DNA of 64,000 nt, from NCBI GenBank assembly GCA_036398175.1, contig DASWHL010000104.1, forward strand, positions 1-64,000, in the 5' to 3' direction. Of this stretch, positions 42,855 through 52,609 are shown one piece after another. Source of the DNA: JAOTWJ01 sp036398175 (GTDB taxonomy: Bacteria; Gemmatimonadota; Gemmatimonadetes; Gemmatimonadales; GWC2-71-9). The notes below the pieces were generated by a model. That model was not told where the DNA came from and ran no database searches. It was given only the letters and a program-made list of their open reading frames with translations. Positions within the stretch are counted from its first letter, which is position 1. Each line of letters opens with the position of its first letter. Position numbers and translations under genes: made by a program.

Positions 42855-44638
42855 CGGACGAGGGGGGAATGACGGCAACGGGGATGCGGACGCATCGGTG
42901 CGGTGCGCTGCGGCGCGAGCACGTCGGCCAGCGCGTGCGGCTCGGGGGCTGGGTGCATCGCCGCCGGGACCTTGGCGGGCTGCTGTTTCTCGACCTGCGG
43001 GACCGCGATGGGCTCCTCCAGGTGTCGCTCGGCCCGGCCTGGACACCGCCCGACGCGCTCGCCGCCGCCGCCGCCATCACGGCCGAGTCCGTCGTGCTGG
43101 TCGAGGGCGAGGTCTGCCCGCGGCCGGACGGGCAGCGGAACCCCGACTTGCCGACCGGCGACGTCGAAGTGCGGGCCGCCGCGGTGCGTGTGGTGGGCCC
43201 GGCGCCCGCGGCGCTGCCGATCCCGGTCTGGCGCACGAAGGGCGAGGCGCCGCCGTCGGAAGAACTGCGTCTCCAGTACCGCTACCTGGATCTGCGGCGG
43301 CCCGAGATGCAGGCGCGCTTCCGGCTGCGGCACCGGCTGCTCCAGGTGGCGCGACGCACCATGACCGAACTGGGGTTCCTCGAGATCGAGACCCCCGTGC
43401 TGACCAAGCCCACGCCGGAGGGGGCGCGGGACTACCTGGTGCCGTCGCGCCTCCACGCGGGCCAGTTCTACGCGCTGCCGCAGTCGCCGCAGATCTACAA
43501 GCAGTTGCTCATGGTGGCGGGCTTCGACCGCTACTTCCAGCTCGCGCGCTGTTTCCGGGACGAGGACCTGCGCGCCGACCGGCAGCCGGAGTTCACGCAG
43601 ATTGACCTCGAGGCGTCGTTCGTGACGGCGGACGACGTGTACGGCGCCGTGGAGGCCGTGCTCGTGGCCCTGTGGCGGGAGGCGGGTCACGCGGTCGCCC
43701 ACCCGTTTCCGCGCCTCACGCACGCCGAGACGCTCGAGCGCTTCGGGACGGACAAGCCCGACCTGCGCTACGGCCTCGAGGTCGAGGACTGGACCGCGCG
43801 GCTCGTGGGCCGCGGCTTCCGGGCGTTCGACGACGCCCGCGAGGCCGGCGGGCGCGTGCGGGCCATCCGGGTGCCGGGCGGCGCGGTCCTCTCCCGCAAG
43901 GACCTCGATCAGCTCACCGAGCTCGCGCGGAAGGGCGGGGCCGGCGGGCTGGCCGTCGCGAAGCGGCAGGGGGAGCAGCTCACCGGACCGCTGGCCAGGC
44001 TCGAGGGCGCGTCGGCCGCCCTGTTCGGTCTCGCGGACGGCGACGTCCTCCTGGCCGCCGCCGGGCCGGATACCGTGACCGGCCCCGCGCTCGACCGCGT
44101 GCGGGGCGGCCTGATCGCCCGGCTCGCGCCCACGCCGGCCACCGCGCACGCGTTCCTCTGGGTCGAGGGTTTCCCGCTGTTCGAACGGGACCCGGATACG
44201 GGGGCCCTCGTGTTCGCCCACCATCCGTTCACCGCGCCCCACCCCGACGACCAGGACCGCTTCCTGGCGGGCGAGACCGCGGGCGTGCGCGCGCTGCACT
44301 ACGACGCCGTCTACAATGGACACGAGCTGGGCAGCGGCTCCATCCGCATCACCGATCCCGCCGTCCAGCTGCGGGTATTCGCGGCCCTGGGCATGGACCA
44401 GGCCGAGGCGCGGCGCCGGTTCGGGTTCCTGCTCGACGCGCTCGCGGTGGGGGCGCCCCCGCACGGCGGGTTCGCGATCGGATTCGACCGCGTGGCCATG
44501 CTGCTCGCGGGGGGCGAGAGCCTGCGGGATGTGATCGCCTTTCCCAAGACGACGGCGGCGCGGGCCCTCTTCGAAGACGCGCCCGTTGCCGTGACGCCGG
44601 CCGAGCTGGCGGCCCTGCACCTGCGGGTGGCGCCGTGA
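42851..44638 (+). CDS. aspS: Aspartyl-tRNA synthetase
   Basis: Class II synthetase of the bacterial type (595 residues) with an OB-fold anticodon domain, catalytic motif 2 (FRDEDLRADRQPEFTQID), a GAD insertion domain and motif 3 (GFAIGFDRVAMLLAGG). The residue after HRRRD is Leu (position 41); in known pairs Leu marks discriminating AspRS and His marks non-discriminating forms. It therefore probably charges only tRNA-Asp, an inference from one position. GTG start, 4-bp overlaps on both sides. Confidence 0.97.
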   Translation: MTDEGGMTATGMRTHRCGALRREHVGQRVRLGGWVHRRRDLGGLLFLDLRDRDGLLQVSLGPAWTPPDALAAAAAITAESVVLVEGEVCPRPDGQRNPDLPTGDVEVRAAAVRVVGPAPAALPIPVWRTKGEAPPSEELRLQYRYLDLRRPEMQARFRLRHRLLQVARRTMTELGFLEIETPVLTKPTPEGARDYLVPSRLHAGQFYALPQSPQIYKQLLMVAGFDRYFQLARCFRDEDLRADRQPEFTQIDLEASFVTADDVYGAVEAVLVALWREAGHAVAHPFPRLTHAETLERFGTDKPDLRYGLEVEDWTARLVGRGFRAFDDAREAGGRVRAIRVPGGAVLSRKDLDQLTELARKGGAGGLAVAKRQGEQLTGPLARLEGASAALFGLADGDVLLAAAGPDTVTGPALDRVRGGLIARLAPTPATAHAFLWVEGFPLFERDPDTGALVFAHHPFTAPHPDDQDRFLAGETAGVRALHYDAVYNGHELGSGSIRITDPAVQLRVFAALGMDQAEARRRFGFLLDALAVGAPPHGGFAIGFDRVAMLLAGGESLRDVIAFPKTTAARALFEDAPVAVTPAELAALHLRVAP

Positions 44639-45579
44639 GCGACGTCATCCACCGCGTCCCCGCGGAGGGGGCGGACCCCCTGCTGCTGGCGGGCGTGCAC
44701 GATCGGCACCTGATTGACCTGGCGCGGGCCACCGAGACGCAGGTGGCGCTGCGCGGCGATCAGCTCGTCCTCACCGGCCCGTTGCCCAACGTGGAGCGGG
44801 CCACGCGCCTCGCCGCCGCGCTGGTGGAGCGGGCGCGTCGCGGGGACCTCGACGCCGACGACGTCCAGCGACTCCTCACCGACGGGCCGGATCCGGACGA
44901 CGGGGCGAACGGCGAGTTGCGGATCGCCCTGCCGGGCGTCCGGAAGGTGGTCCAGCCCAAGACGCCCGGGCAGCGGGACTACGTGCAGGCCATCCGGGAG
45001 CACGAGATCGTGATCGGCGTGGGGCCGGCGGGAACCGGCAAGACGTACCTCGCCTGCGCCCTCGGCGTCGAGTTCCTGAGCCGCAAGCTGGTGCGCCGGC
45101 TGGTCCTGGCCCGCCCCGCGGTGGAAGCGGGCGAGCGACTCGGCTTCCTGCCCGGCGATCTCCAGGCGAAGGTGGATCCCTATCTGCGCCCGCTCTACGA
45201 CGCGCTCGAGGACCTCATGCCGGCCGAGCGCATGCAGCGCGCGCTGGAGACCCGCACCATCGAGATCGCGCCGCTCGCCTATATGCGGGGCCGCACGCTG
45301 TCCGACGCGTTCGTGATCCTGGACGAAGCCCAGAACGTGACGGGCGGGCAGATGAAGATGTTCCTCACGCGGCTCGGCCTCAACTCGCGGGCCGTGGTGA
45401 TCGGCGACAAGACCCAGATTGACCTGCCGCACCGCGAGGAGTCCGGCCTGATCCAGGTCGAGCGGATCCTGCCCGGGATTGACGGCGTGGCCTTCTGCTA
45501 TCTCGAGGAGCGGGACGTGGTCCGGCACCGGTTGGTGCGCGAGATCATCCGCGCCTATACCGAGGATCAGAACGGATGA
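44635..45579 (+). CDS. PhoH-family ATPase (YbeZ)
   Basis: The 314-residue protein has a short N-terminal KH-like region and the PhoH ATPase domain: Walker A GPAGTGKTYLA (130-140), LARPAVEAGERLGFLPGDL, Walker B FVILDEAQN and VVIGDKTQIDLP. YbeZ works with YbeY in RNA and ribosome maturation, and ybeY is two genes downstream. GTG start overlaps the aspS stop by 4 bp, and its own stop overlaps the 7TM-HD gene by 4 bp. Confidence 0.93.
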   Translation: MSDVIHRVPAEGADPLLLAGVHDRHLIDLARATETQVALRGDQLVLTGPLPNVERATRLAAALVERARRGDLDADDVQRLLTDGPDPDDGANGELRIALPGVRKVVQPKTPGQRDYVQAIREHEIVIGVGPAGTGKTYLACALGVEFLSRKLVRRLVLARPAVEAGERLGFLPGDLQAKVDPYLRPLYDALEDLMPAERMQRALETRTIEIAPLAYMRGRTLSDAFVILDEAQNVTGGQMKMFLTRLGLNSRAVVIGDKTQIDLPHREESGLIQVERILPGIDGVAFCYLEERDVVRHRLVREIIRAYTEDQNG

Positions 45580-47777
45580 AGCGCAAGCGGCGGTTCACGG
45601 TCCCCATCGAGCCTCCGGCGCCGGAGCTGCCGCCGCATGTCGGCTTCCACGCCGTGCGATGGCTGCCGGTGGGGGGGCTGGCGCTGCTGATGCTCCTCCT
45701 CTATCCCGGCGCGGGGCGGGTGGCCGCCCCCCCGCTCGAATCCGGCCAGGTGGCGCTCGAGGACGTGGTGGCGCCGTTCGATTTCTCGGTGCGGAAGACC
45801 TCCGCCGAGCTGGCGCGGGAAGGCGACCAACTCGAGGCCACCGTCCGCCCCATCTATCAGTTCCAGCCCGCGGGGCTCGACACGGCCCTCGCCACCGCGG
45901 TGCAGCTCTTTGCCACGCTGGACAGCGCCGGGTCGGCGGAGCAGCTCGAGGCGCTCGCGCTGGCCCGCGGGCTCCGGCTGAGCCCGGAGGAGGCCGCGTT
46001 CCTGGTCGAGCCGGGCCGCCGCGCGGCGTTCCGGACGGCCACCCTGGACTTCCTCCGGCGCGAACTGGGTCGCGGCGTCACCGGCAGCGGCGTCCTTCAG
46101 GCGGAACCGGCGCGCGATATCGTGGTCCGGCATGGACAGACGGAACGGCTCATGAGCCGGGACGCGGTAACCGACTATCAGCGCTATCTGGCCGCGCGCT
46201 CCGAGCGCCATCCGACGCCCAACTCGACGATCGGCGACCAGGTGTACGTCAAGATCCTGAATCTGGCGTTCCGGCCGACGCTGCTGTTCAACCGGGCGGA
46301 AACCGACTCGCTGCGGCAGGCCCTGCGGCAGAGCGTGGACTCGGTGAAGGACCACGTGCGGGCCAACGAGCTGATCGTCGGCGCGCACCGGGTGGTGACG
46401 CCCGACGTGCACGCCCGCCTGGACGCGCTCCGCGCCGCGCTGGTGGCACAGGACCCCGCGGGGCGGAGCCCGCGGGCGGTAGTCGGGCAGTTTCTCATCG
46501 CCGGCCTCGTGCTGTCGGTGTTCTGGCTGCTGCTCCTGCTCTACCGCCGGGAGTCGTACGTCAACGGCCGGCACATCGCCGTCTTCACGGTGATCTTCGC
46601 GGTCGTGATCACGGGGGCGGCGCTCAACGTCCGGTTCCTCCATCCCGGCGCGGAGCTGATCCCCATCCCGTTCGCGGCCATGCTGCTCACGGCGCTGTTC
46701 AGCGGCCGGGTGGCCATGCTCGGCGCGGCGACGCTCTCGGTACTCGTCGCGTCGCAGCCCACGTACCAGCTGCCGAGCGCGTTGTACCTCGCCCTGATCG
46801 GCGGGGTGGCCGCCGCCGTGGGCATGCGGGTGGTGCGGCGCCGCACGCACATCCTGACGACCATGGCCATCGTGGCCCTCGCGTTCGGGGTGGCCGCGGT
46901 GGCGGTCGGCATGCAGCAGGGCTGGGCGCCCGAGGCGATCGGCGCCAGCGCGCTTCGCGGCACGGTCAACGCGGTCGTCTCCGCGGCGCTGGTCGGCGTG
47001 GTGCTCCCGCTGTTCGAGGCGCTCGGACGGATCACGACGGACGTGACGCTCCTCGAGCTGTCGGATCCCATGCATCCCCTGCTGCGGCGGATGGCCACGG
47101 AGACGCCGGGCACGTACGCGCACAGCCTTGCCATGGCCAATCTGTGCGAGGCGGCGTGCAACGCCATCGGCGCCAACGGGCTCCTCGCGCGGGTGGGATG
47201 CTACTACCATGACGTCGGCAAGCTCGCGAAGCCCCAGTTCTTCGTCGAGAACCAGACGCCCGGGGCCAACCCGCACGACAAGCTCAAGCCGGAGGTGTCG
47301 GCCCAGCTGATCCGGAGCCATGTGAGGGAGGGCATCGCGCTGGCGGAGGAGGCCCGGCTGCCGGATGCGGTCATCGCGTTCATTCCGGAGCATCATGGGA
47401 CGGCGGAGATCACGTACTTCCTGGAACGGGCCCGGGCTCGGGGCGACGGAGAGGTCTCGCCCGAGGCGTTCCGCTATCCCGGCCCACGCCCGCGGTCGGT
47501 CGAGACGGCCGTGGCGATGCTCGCGGACGGGGTCGAGGCCGCCCTTCGCGTGCTCGAGGACCCGAGTCCGGAGAAGCTGCGGGACGCCATTGATCACCTG
47601 GTCCTCCAGCGCGTGGAGTCCGGGCAGCTCGACGATGCACCGCTCACGCTCTCCCAGCTCGAGCGCGTGAAGCAGGAGTTCGTCCGGGTCCTGTCCGGGA
47701 TCCACCACAATCGGATTGACTACCCGGCCACCGCCGGGGGCATCGGTGCGGACTGGACGCCTGCGACCTCCGCATGA
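45576..47777 (+). CDS. 7TM-HD family c-di-AMP phosphodiesterase (PgpH/YqfF-like)
   Basis: This 733-residue membrane protein has one N-terminal transmembrane helix (GGLALLMLLLYPGAGRV), a periplasmic 7TMR-HDED-type domain to about residue 300, a multi-helix 7TM region (QFLIAGLVLSVFWLLLLLY onward) and a cytoplasmic HD domain with YAHSLAMANLCEAA, CYYHDVGKLAKP and FIPEHHGTAEITYF. Characterised relatives degrade c-di-AMP. The phoH-7TM-HD-ybeY order is widespread in bacteria, which supports the assignment. Confidence 0.92.
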   Translation: MKRKRRFTVPIEPPAPELPPHVGFHAVRWLPVGGLALLMLLLYPGAGRVAAPPLESGQVALEDVVAPFDFSVRKTSAELAREGDQLEATVRPIYQFQPAGLDTALATAVQLFATLDSAGSAEQLEALALARGLRLSPEEAAFLVEPGRRAAFRTATLDFLRRELGRGVTGSGVLQAEPARDIVVRHGQTERLMSRDAVTDYQRYLAARSERHPTPNSTIGDQVYVKILNLAFRPTLLFNRAETDSLRQALRQSVDSVKDHVRANELIVGAHRVVTPDVHARLDALRAALVAQDPAGRSPRAVVGQFLIAGLVLSVFWLLLLLYRRESYVNGRHIAVFTVIFAVVITGAALNVRFLHPGAELIPIPFAAMLLTALFSGRVAMLGAATLSVLVASQPTYQLPSALYLALIGGVAAAVGMRVVRRRTHILTTMAIVALAFGVAAVAVGMQQGWAPEAIGASALRGTVNAVVSAALVGVVLPLFEALGRITTDVTLLELSDPMHPLLRRMATETPGTYAHSLAMANLCEAACNAIGANGLLARVGCYYHDVGKLAKPQFFVENQTPGANPHDKLKPEVSAQLIRSHVREGIALAEEARLPDAVIAFIPEHHGTAEITYFLERARARGDGEVSPEAFRYPGPRPRSVETAVAMLADGVEAALRVLEDPSPEKLRDAIDHLVLQRVESGQLDDAPLTLSQLERVKQEFVRVLSGIHHNRIDYPATAGGIGADWTPATSA

Positions 47778-47778
47778 G

Positions 47779-48207
47779 GTGCGGATCGCGACGCTCGGGG
47801 TGGCGGCGCCGCTGCCCCCACCGGCGGTGCGCCGAGCGGTCCGGACGGTGCTCGCCGGCGAGCGGACGGGGCCGGCGGCCCTCAGCGTGACCTTCCTGTC
47901 GAGCCAGCGCATGCGCGCCGCGCATCGCCGCGCGCTGGGCCGCGACCGCGCAACCGACGTGCTCGCCTTCGCGATGCGGCACGGCCCCACCCTCGTGGGC
48001 GACGTCTACGTCTGTCCACCCGCCGCCGCCGCCTCGGCCGCCCGGTTTGGGGTCCCGCTCCGGGAGGAGGTGGTCCGTCTCGTGGTGCACGGAACGCTCC
48101 ACGCGCTCGGCTACGACCACCCCCCGGGCACCGCGCGCACGCGCTCCCCCATGTGGCGGCGCCAGGAACGCTACGTGCGGGCCGTGCTGCGGAGTGGCGC
48201 GCGATGA
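47779..48207 (+). CDS. ybeY: Endoribonuclease YbeY
   Basis: Zinc-dependent RNase for 16S rRNA 3'-end maturation and ribosome quality control. The metal motif H-x3-H-x5-H is present as VHGTLHALGYDH (H104, H108, H114 from the GTG at 47779). DRATDVLAFAMR is the second family block. GTG 47779 lies one base after the 7TM-HD stop and gives 142 residues; a longer start at 47716 would overlap the upstream gene and add Pro/Arg-rich sequence. It overlaps the next gene by 4 bp. Confidence 0.93.
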   Translation: MRIATLGVAAPLPPPAVRRAVRTVLAGERTGPAALSVTFLSSQRMRAAHRRALGRDRATDVLAFAMRHGPTLVGDVYVCPPAAAASAARFGVPLREEVVRLVVHGTLHALGYDHPPGTARTRSPMWRRQERYVRAVLRSGAR

Positions 48208-49418
48208 TCGCCGCCGCCACCGCCGGGATGGCCGCGGGTGCCGCCGCCGCCGCGTGGGCGGCGCTCCTCGCGCTCGGAGGCGAGGCGCCGAGGATCGGGA
48301 GTACCGTCGGTGACCCGCCGCCCGAGGCCCGCACGCGGATGCCCGTGGCCCGCGCGTTCCGCCTGGCGCGCATGGCGCTCCTCACGGTGGGGGCGGTGAG
48401 CGTGGGCCTTGCCTCCGCCTGGTGGACACGACCCCCGGCCAACGCCGCCCTCCTCCTGGGAGTCGCCTGGGTGCTCCTGCTCCTCGTGGGCGAGGTCCTG
48501 CCCCGGGCGCTCGGCCTGCTGGCGCCGGCCCTGGCCGCGCGCGCCCTCCCGTCGGCCCGCGCCTCCCTGTGGCCGTTCCGGCCCCTGCTCGGGATCATCG
48601 GGGGGATGGACCAGCTGGCGCATCGCGTGCTGCCCCCGACTTCCGCGCAGGCGGGCGGGCATATCGGGGCGGCGCAGCGGGACATGCTGCTCGGGGTCTT
48701 CTCGCTCGAAGACACCGCCATCGAAGACGTGATGACCCCGCGGCTCGACATCGTCGGCACGTCGCACGACGCCTCCTGGACCGAACTGCTCGGCGTCGTG
48801 CGTAGCAGCGAGCACTCGCGCATCCCGGTGTTCCGCGACTCGATGGACGATGTCGCGGGCATCGTCTACGCCAAGGACCTGGCGCCCGTGACGATCGGCG
48901 CGGCACCGCCGCCCGAACGGTGGCAGGAGCTGATCCGGCCGGTGCCGTTCGTCCCGGAATCCAAGTCGCTGGCGGCGCAGCTGCGGGACTTTCAGCGGGG
49001 GACGGGCCACCTCGCGATCGTCGTGGACGAGTTCGGCGGGACGTCGGGCCTGGTGACCCTCGAGGACGTGCTCGAGGAGATCGTCGGGGAAATCCACGAC
49101 GAATACGACGTCAACGAGGAGCCCCAGATCGAACGAGAGGGCAACCAGCGGTTCTGGGTGAACGGCCGCGTCACGCTCGACGATCTCTCGGCAACCCTGG
49201 GCGCCCCGTTCGAGCGCGAGGAGGTCAGCACGGTCGGCGGCCTGATCTACGCCGAGCTGGGGCGGGTCCCGCGGCCGGGAGAGGAGCTGCGGGTCGCCGG
49301 GTTCCGCCTGGTCGTCGAGCAGGTCGTGCGCCGGCGCATCCACCGCGTCTACTTCGAGCGGCTCGCGCCCGCGGCGGTGCCGGACACCGATCCGGCCGAG
49401 CTGGGAGAGCTGTCGTGA
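48204..49418 (+). CDS. CNNM/CorC-type CBS-domain membrane protein, first copy
   Basis: Starting at ATG 48204, the 404-residue protein has a short N-terminal transmembrane region (several Ala/Leu-rich helices, a reduced CNNM/DUF21 domain), a CBS pair (IEDVMTPRLDIVGTSHDASW and HLAIVVDEFGGTSGLVTLED) and a C-terminal CorC_HlyC transporter-associated domain (WVNGRVTLDDLSATLGAPF). These HlyC/CorC proteins are linked to magnesium or cobalt export. It is followed directly by a divergent paralog and, two genes later, by mgtE. Confidence 0.88.
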   Translation: MIAAATAGMAAGAAAAAWAALLALGGEAPRIGSTVGDPPPEARTRMPVARAFRLARMALLTVGAVSVGLASAWWTRPPANAALLLGVAWVLLLLVGEVLPRALGLLAPALAARALPSARASLWPFRPLLGIIGGMDQLAHRVLPPTSAQAGGHIGAAQRDMLLGVFSLEDTAIEDVMTPRLDIVGTSHDASWTELLGVVRSSEHSRIPVFRDSMDDVAGIVYAKDLAPVTIGAAPPPERWQELIRPVPFVPESKSLAAQLRDFQRGTGHLAIVVDEFGGTSGLVTLEDVLEEIVGEIHDEYDVNEEPQIEREGNQRFWVNGRVTLDDLSATLGAPFEREEVSTVGGLIYAELGRVPRPGEELRVAGFRLVVEQVVRRRIHRVYFERLAPAAVPDTDPAELGELS

Positions 49419-50575
49419 GCGGGCCCACGCTCACCGTGATCGGACTCGGCGTCGCCGGGATCGGGAGCATGATCGTCGCGGGAGCCGGCGGGGTCAGCCG
49501 GCTCGCGCTGGCACGGTGGGTGTCCCAGCGCCAGCACGGGAGCGCCCTTGCCGCGGCCCTGTTGTCAGCACCGGCCAAGGTGGTGGGGCCCGCCCTCTGG
49601 CTCACGGCCGGCGGCGTGCTGCTGGCCGGGCTCGGGTTCGCCGCGGTGCTGGCACCCCTCTCGCTGGGGGGGAGGCTAGCCACGATCGTGGTCGGGATTC
49701 CCGCCCTACTGGGCCTGACCTACGCGGTGCCGCGCGCCATCGGCCATCGGTGGCCCGAGCCGCTCATCCGGGCGGCCGCGCCGTGGCTCGAACGGGCCGC
49801 GCGGCTGGCGGGGCCGCTGGTCCCGGCGGGTCCCGGGGGCGGGAGCCTCCCCACCCGGCACGGGGCGGAAACCGTGGGCGAGGAGGAGATCATCGTGCTG
49901 GCGGGTGTCCTCACCTTCACGGAACGCACGGTCCGGGAGGTGATGACGCCCCGCACCGAGATCGTGGCGCTCGACGAGGCCACGGTGGCCCGCGACGCGG
50001 CCGTCCTGTTCCGCGAGTCCGGCTATTCCCGGCTCCCGGTCTACCGGGAGTCCCTCGACCACATCACGGGCATGACCTACGTGTTCGACCTGCTCAAAGT
50101 GGGGGCTGGTGAGCGGCTCCCGATCCGTCCCGTGCTGGCCGTGCCCGCAACCCGGCGCTGCGCGGACCTGCTGTTCGACATGCAGCGCGAGCGCCGGCAG
50201 CTGGCGGTCGTGCTCGACGAATTCGGCGGCACGGCGGGCATGGTGACGCTCGAAGACCTGCTCGAGGAGCTGGTGGGGGAGATTTCCGACGAAACCGACA
50301 CGACCGTCCCCGACGCGGGACTCGAGACCGACCTGCTGGACGTGGACGGCATGGTCGGGGTGCAGGAGATCGCCGCGCGGTTCGGGGTCACCCTGCCCGG
50401 CGGGCGCGAGACGATCGGCGGCGTGCTGGCGACCGCGCTCGGCCGCATCCCGCGAGCGGGCGAGCGCGTGGTCCTGGGCGGGCTGGAGTTCGACATCCTG
50501 CGGGCCAGTGCCACGCGGCTCGAACGCGTGGTGGTGCGCCCCGCGCCACCCCCGGTCACCGTCGTGAAGGGCTGA
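49415..50575 (+). CDS. CNNM/CorC-type CBS-domain membrane protein, second copy
   Basis: The 386-residue paralog of the preceding protein starts at GTG 49415 (GTGA overlap). It has four or so hydrophobic helices (VIGLGVAGIGSMIVAGAG, VVGPALWLTAGGVLLAGLGF, IVVGIPALLGLTYAV), a CBS pair (VREVMTPRTEIVALDEATV and LAVVLDEFGGTAGMVTLED) and a CorC_HlyC end domain (TDLLDVDGMVGVQEIAARFG). The membrane domain is very different from copy 1, suggesting that the two form a heteromer or have diverged in ion specificity; this is inference. Confidence 0.87.
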   Translation: MSGPTLTVIGLGVAGIGSMIVAGAGGVSRLALARWVSQRQHGSALAAALLSAPAKVVGPALWLTAGGVLLAGLGFAAVLAPLSLGGRLATIVVGIPALLGLTYAVPRAIGHRWPEPLIRAAAPWLERAARLAGPLVPAGPGGGSLPTRHGAETVGEEEIIVLAGVLTFTERTVREVMTPRTEIVALDEATVARDAAVLFRESGYSRLPVYRESLDHITGMTYVFDLLKVGAGERLPIRPVLAVPATRRCADLLFDMQRERRQLAVVLDEFGGTAGMVTLEDLLEELVGEISDETDTTVPDAGLETDLLDVDGMVGVQEIAARFGVTLPGGRETIGGVLATALGRIPRAGERVVLGGLEFDILRASATRLERVVVRPAPPPVTVVKG

Positions 50576-50578
50576 GCC

Positions 50579-51235
50579 ATGGCGCGCGCCCCGCGGCTCC
50601 GGCGCTACTTCCTGGTCGGGTTGATCGTCCTGGCCCCCGCCGGCGTGACGGTCGTGGTGCTCCGCTGGATCTTCGAGCGGCTCGACGCCATTCTGGGCGA
50701 ACCGATCCAGGCCGCCATCGGATTCCGCATCCCCGGCCTCGGGTTCATCCTCCTCGGCCTCGTCGTCCTGACCGTCGGATGGATCGTGCATCAGGCCATC
50801 GGGCGGCGGCTGCTGCGCGCCTGGAACGAGACGCTCGTGCGGTTCCCCGTGGCGGGGCGCCTGTACAACGCCGCCAGCCAGATCGTGCAGAGCGTGGTCA
50901 GCGACCGGAGCCGGATCTTCAAGCGCACCGTGCTGGTCCCGTTCCCGACGGACGGCGTCTGGTCCGTGGGGTTCGTGACCAACGAGTTGGCCCCCGTGAT
51001 GTCGCAGATCGTGGGGCAACCCTGCGTGAACGTGTTCGTCCCGACCACGCCCAACCCGACCTCGGGCCTGCTGATGGTCGTCCCGCGGAGCCGGATCATC
51101 GAAACCGACATCGCCATCGAAGAGGCCATGAAGTTCGTGATCTCCGCCGGCGCGGTGTCCCCGACGGGCGGCCTCGTGCCGGCCCCGCGGCGCGGGCTCG
51201 ATCTCGACGACCTGTTCCGGGAGCGGCCGTCATGA
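50579..51235 (+). CDS. DUF502 membrane protein
   Basis: This 218-residue protein matches DUF502: two N-terminal transmembrane helices (RRYFLVGLIVLAPAGVTVVV and GLGFILLGLVVLTVGWIVHQ), then a soluble domain with ETLVRFPVAGRLYNAASQIV, VLVPFPTDGVWSVGFVTNE and VFVPTTPNPTSGLLMVVPR. The function is not established; related plant proteins (COV1/LCV) act in trafficking. It lies 3 bp after the second CNNM gene and overlaps mgtE by 4 bp. Confidence 0.85.
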   Translation: MARAPRLRRYFLVGLIVLAPAGVTVVVLRWIFERLDAILGEPIQAAIGFRIPGLGFILLGLVVLTVGWIVHQAIGRRLLRAWNETLVRFPVAGRLYNAASQIVQSVVSDRSRIFKRTVLVPFPTDGVWSVGFVTNELAPVMSQIVGQPCVNVFVPTTPNPTSGLLMVVPRSRIIETDIAIEEAMKFVISAGAVSPTGGLVPAPRRGLDLDDLFRERPS

Positions 51236-52572
51236 TGCCCGCCGGGCTGCTGGAGGCAATGCGGCGGGCGGCGGAGCTGGGCGACGTCGCGGGCTTCCTG
51301 CGCTCCGCGCGCAGCGCACATCCGTCCGATCTGTCGGACGCGCTCGCAGAGCTCGACGACGAGTTGCAGCTCCGGGTCGTGCAGGCCCTGCCACCCGAGA
51401 TCGTCTCGGAAGCGCTGGCCGAGATGGAGGAGGGGGAACACCCGGAGGAACTGCTCGCGGCCTTGCGACCGGAGCAGGCCGCGGGGATCGTCAGCGAGCT
51501 CGAGGCGGACGACGCGGCGGACCTCATCGGGGATCTCCCGCCCGACGCCGCGCGCCGCATCCTGAGTCACGTCGCGGTGGCCGAGCGCGAGGACGTCGAG
51601 CGGCTGCTCGCCTACGGCGAGGAGACCGCCGGCGGGCGGATGACCACGGCGCTGATCAGGGTGCCCACGACCGCAACGCTGGGCGACGCGCTGGAGTCGG
51701 TTCGGAAGCAGGCGGAGGACGTCGAGGACTTCTTCCAGGTGTACTGCGTCGAGCCGGACGGGCGGTTGGGCGGGGTGTTGCCGCTGCAGCGGCTCGTCGT
51801 CTCCCAGCCGTCCCTTCTCGTCCGCGACGTGATGGAGCCGCCGCCGGCCCTGGTCACGCCCGATCTGGACCAGGAGGAGGTCGCCCGGCTCATGGCGCGC
51901 TACAACCTGCCCGCCATGGCGGTCGTGGACGGGCTGGGCCGGTTGCTGGGACGCATCACGTTCGACGACGTGATTGACGTGGTGGAAGCCGAGACCACCG
52001 AAGACCTGCTGCGGCTGGGCGGCGTGCCCGGCGACGAGGAACTGGCCGCCCCCTGGATGGACGCGGTGCGCGGCCGGCTGCCGTGGCTCTACGTGAACAC
52101 CCTGACCGCGTTTCTGGCCGCGGGTGTGGTGTTCCTGCACCAGGATACGATCGCGGCGCTGGTGCTGCTGGCCGTCTACATGCCCATCGTGGCGGGCCAG
52201 GGGGGCAACGCCGGGACCCAGGCGCTGGCGGTCACCGTGCGGCGGCTCGCGCTGGGACTCATCCCGCGGGGCACCGGCCGGCAAGTCATCGTGAAAGAGG
52301 TCCTGGTGGGCGCCACCAACGGGATCGCCGTGGGGCTGGCCGTGGGGCTCGTGGCCGTGCTCGCCGGGGGCACGGTCCTGCTGGGGGTGGTGGTCGCGCT
52401 GGCCATGTGGGGGAACCTGCTGATCGCGGGGCTGGTGGGCTCGATGGTGCCGGTCGTGCTCCAGCGGCTGGGCGCCGACCCGGCTGTGTCCAGCTCGGTG
52501 TTCGTCACGCCGGTCACGGACGCGTGCGGTTTCCTGTTGCTCCTTGGTATGGCGTCGTGGCTGCTCCTGTAA
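51232..52572 (+). CDS. mgtE: Magnesium transporter MgtE
   Basis: The 446-residue channel has the three expected parts: a superhelical N domain (about 1-130, DALAELDDELQLRVVQAL), a CBS pair (VRDVMEPPPALVTPDLDQEE, FDDVIDVVEAETTED) and a five-helix pore domain with the selectivity-type segment PIVAGQGGNAGTQALAV. MgtE closes when cytosolic Mg2+ is high. Its placement after two CorC-type proteins makes this stretch a likely Mg2+ homeostasis module. It is the last gene of the 42399-52572 run, with a 37-bp gap to the next gene. Confidence 0.95.
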   Translation: MMPAGLLEAMRRAAELGDVAGFLRSARSAHPSDLSDALAELDDELQLRVVQALPPEIVSEALAEMEEGEHPEELLAALRPEQAAGIVSELEADDAADLIGDLPPDAARRILSHVAVAEREDVERLLAYGEETAGGRMTTALIRVPTTATLGDALESVRKQAEDVEDFFQVYCVEPDGRLGGVLPLQRLVVSQPSLLVRDVMEPPPALVTPDLDQEEVARLMARYNLPAMAVVDGLGRLLGRITFDDVIDVVEAETTEDLLRLGGVPGDEELAAPWMDAVRGRLPWLYVNTLTAFLAAGVVFLHQDTIAALVLLAVYMPIVAGQGGNAGTQALAVTVRRLALGLIPRGTGRQVIVKEVLVGATNGIAVGLAVGLVAVLAGGTVLLGVVVALAMWGNLLIAGLVGSMVPVVLQRLGADPAVSSSVFVTPVTDACGFLLLLGMASWLLL

Positions 52573-52609
52573 GCTTGCGGCCCGCGGTGGGAGCCCGCGA
52601 CCTTTCGGC

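Noticed and set aside
52573..52609. Hairpin-like CGCGG/CCGCG after mgtE as a terminator
   Set aside because: Five-pair stem with no T run in a GC-rich gap; such matches are common by chance here.
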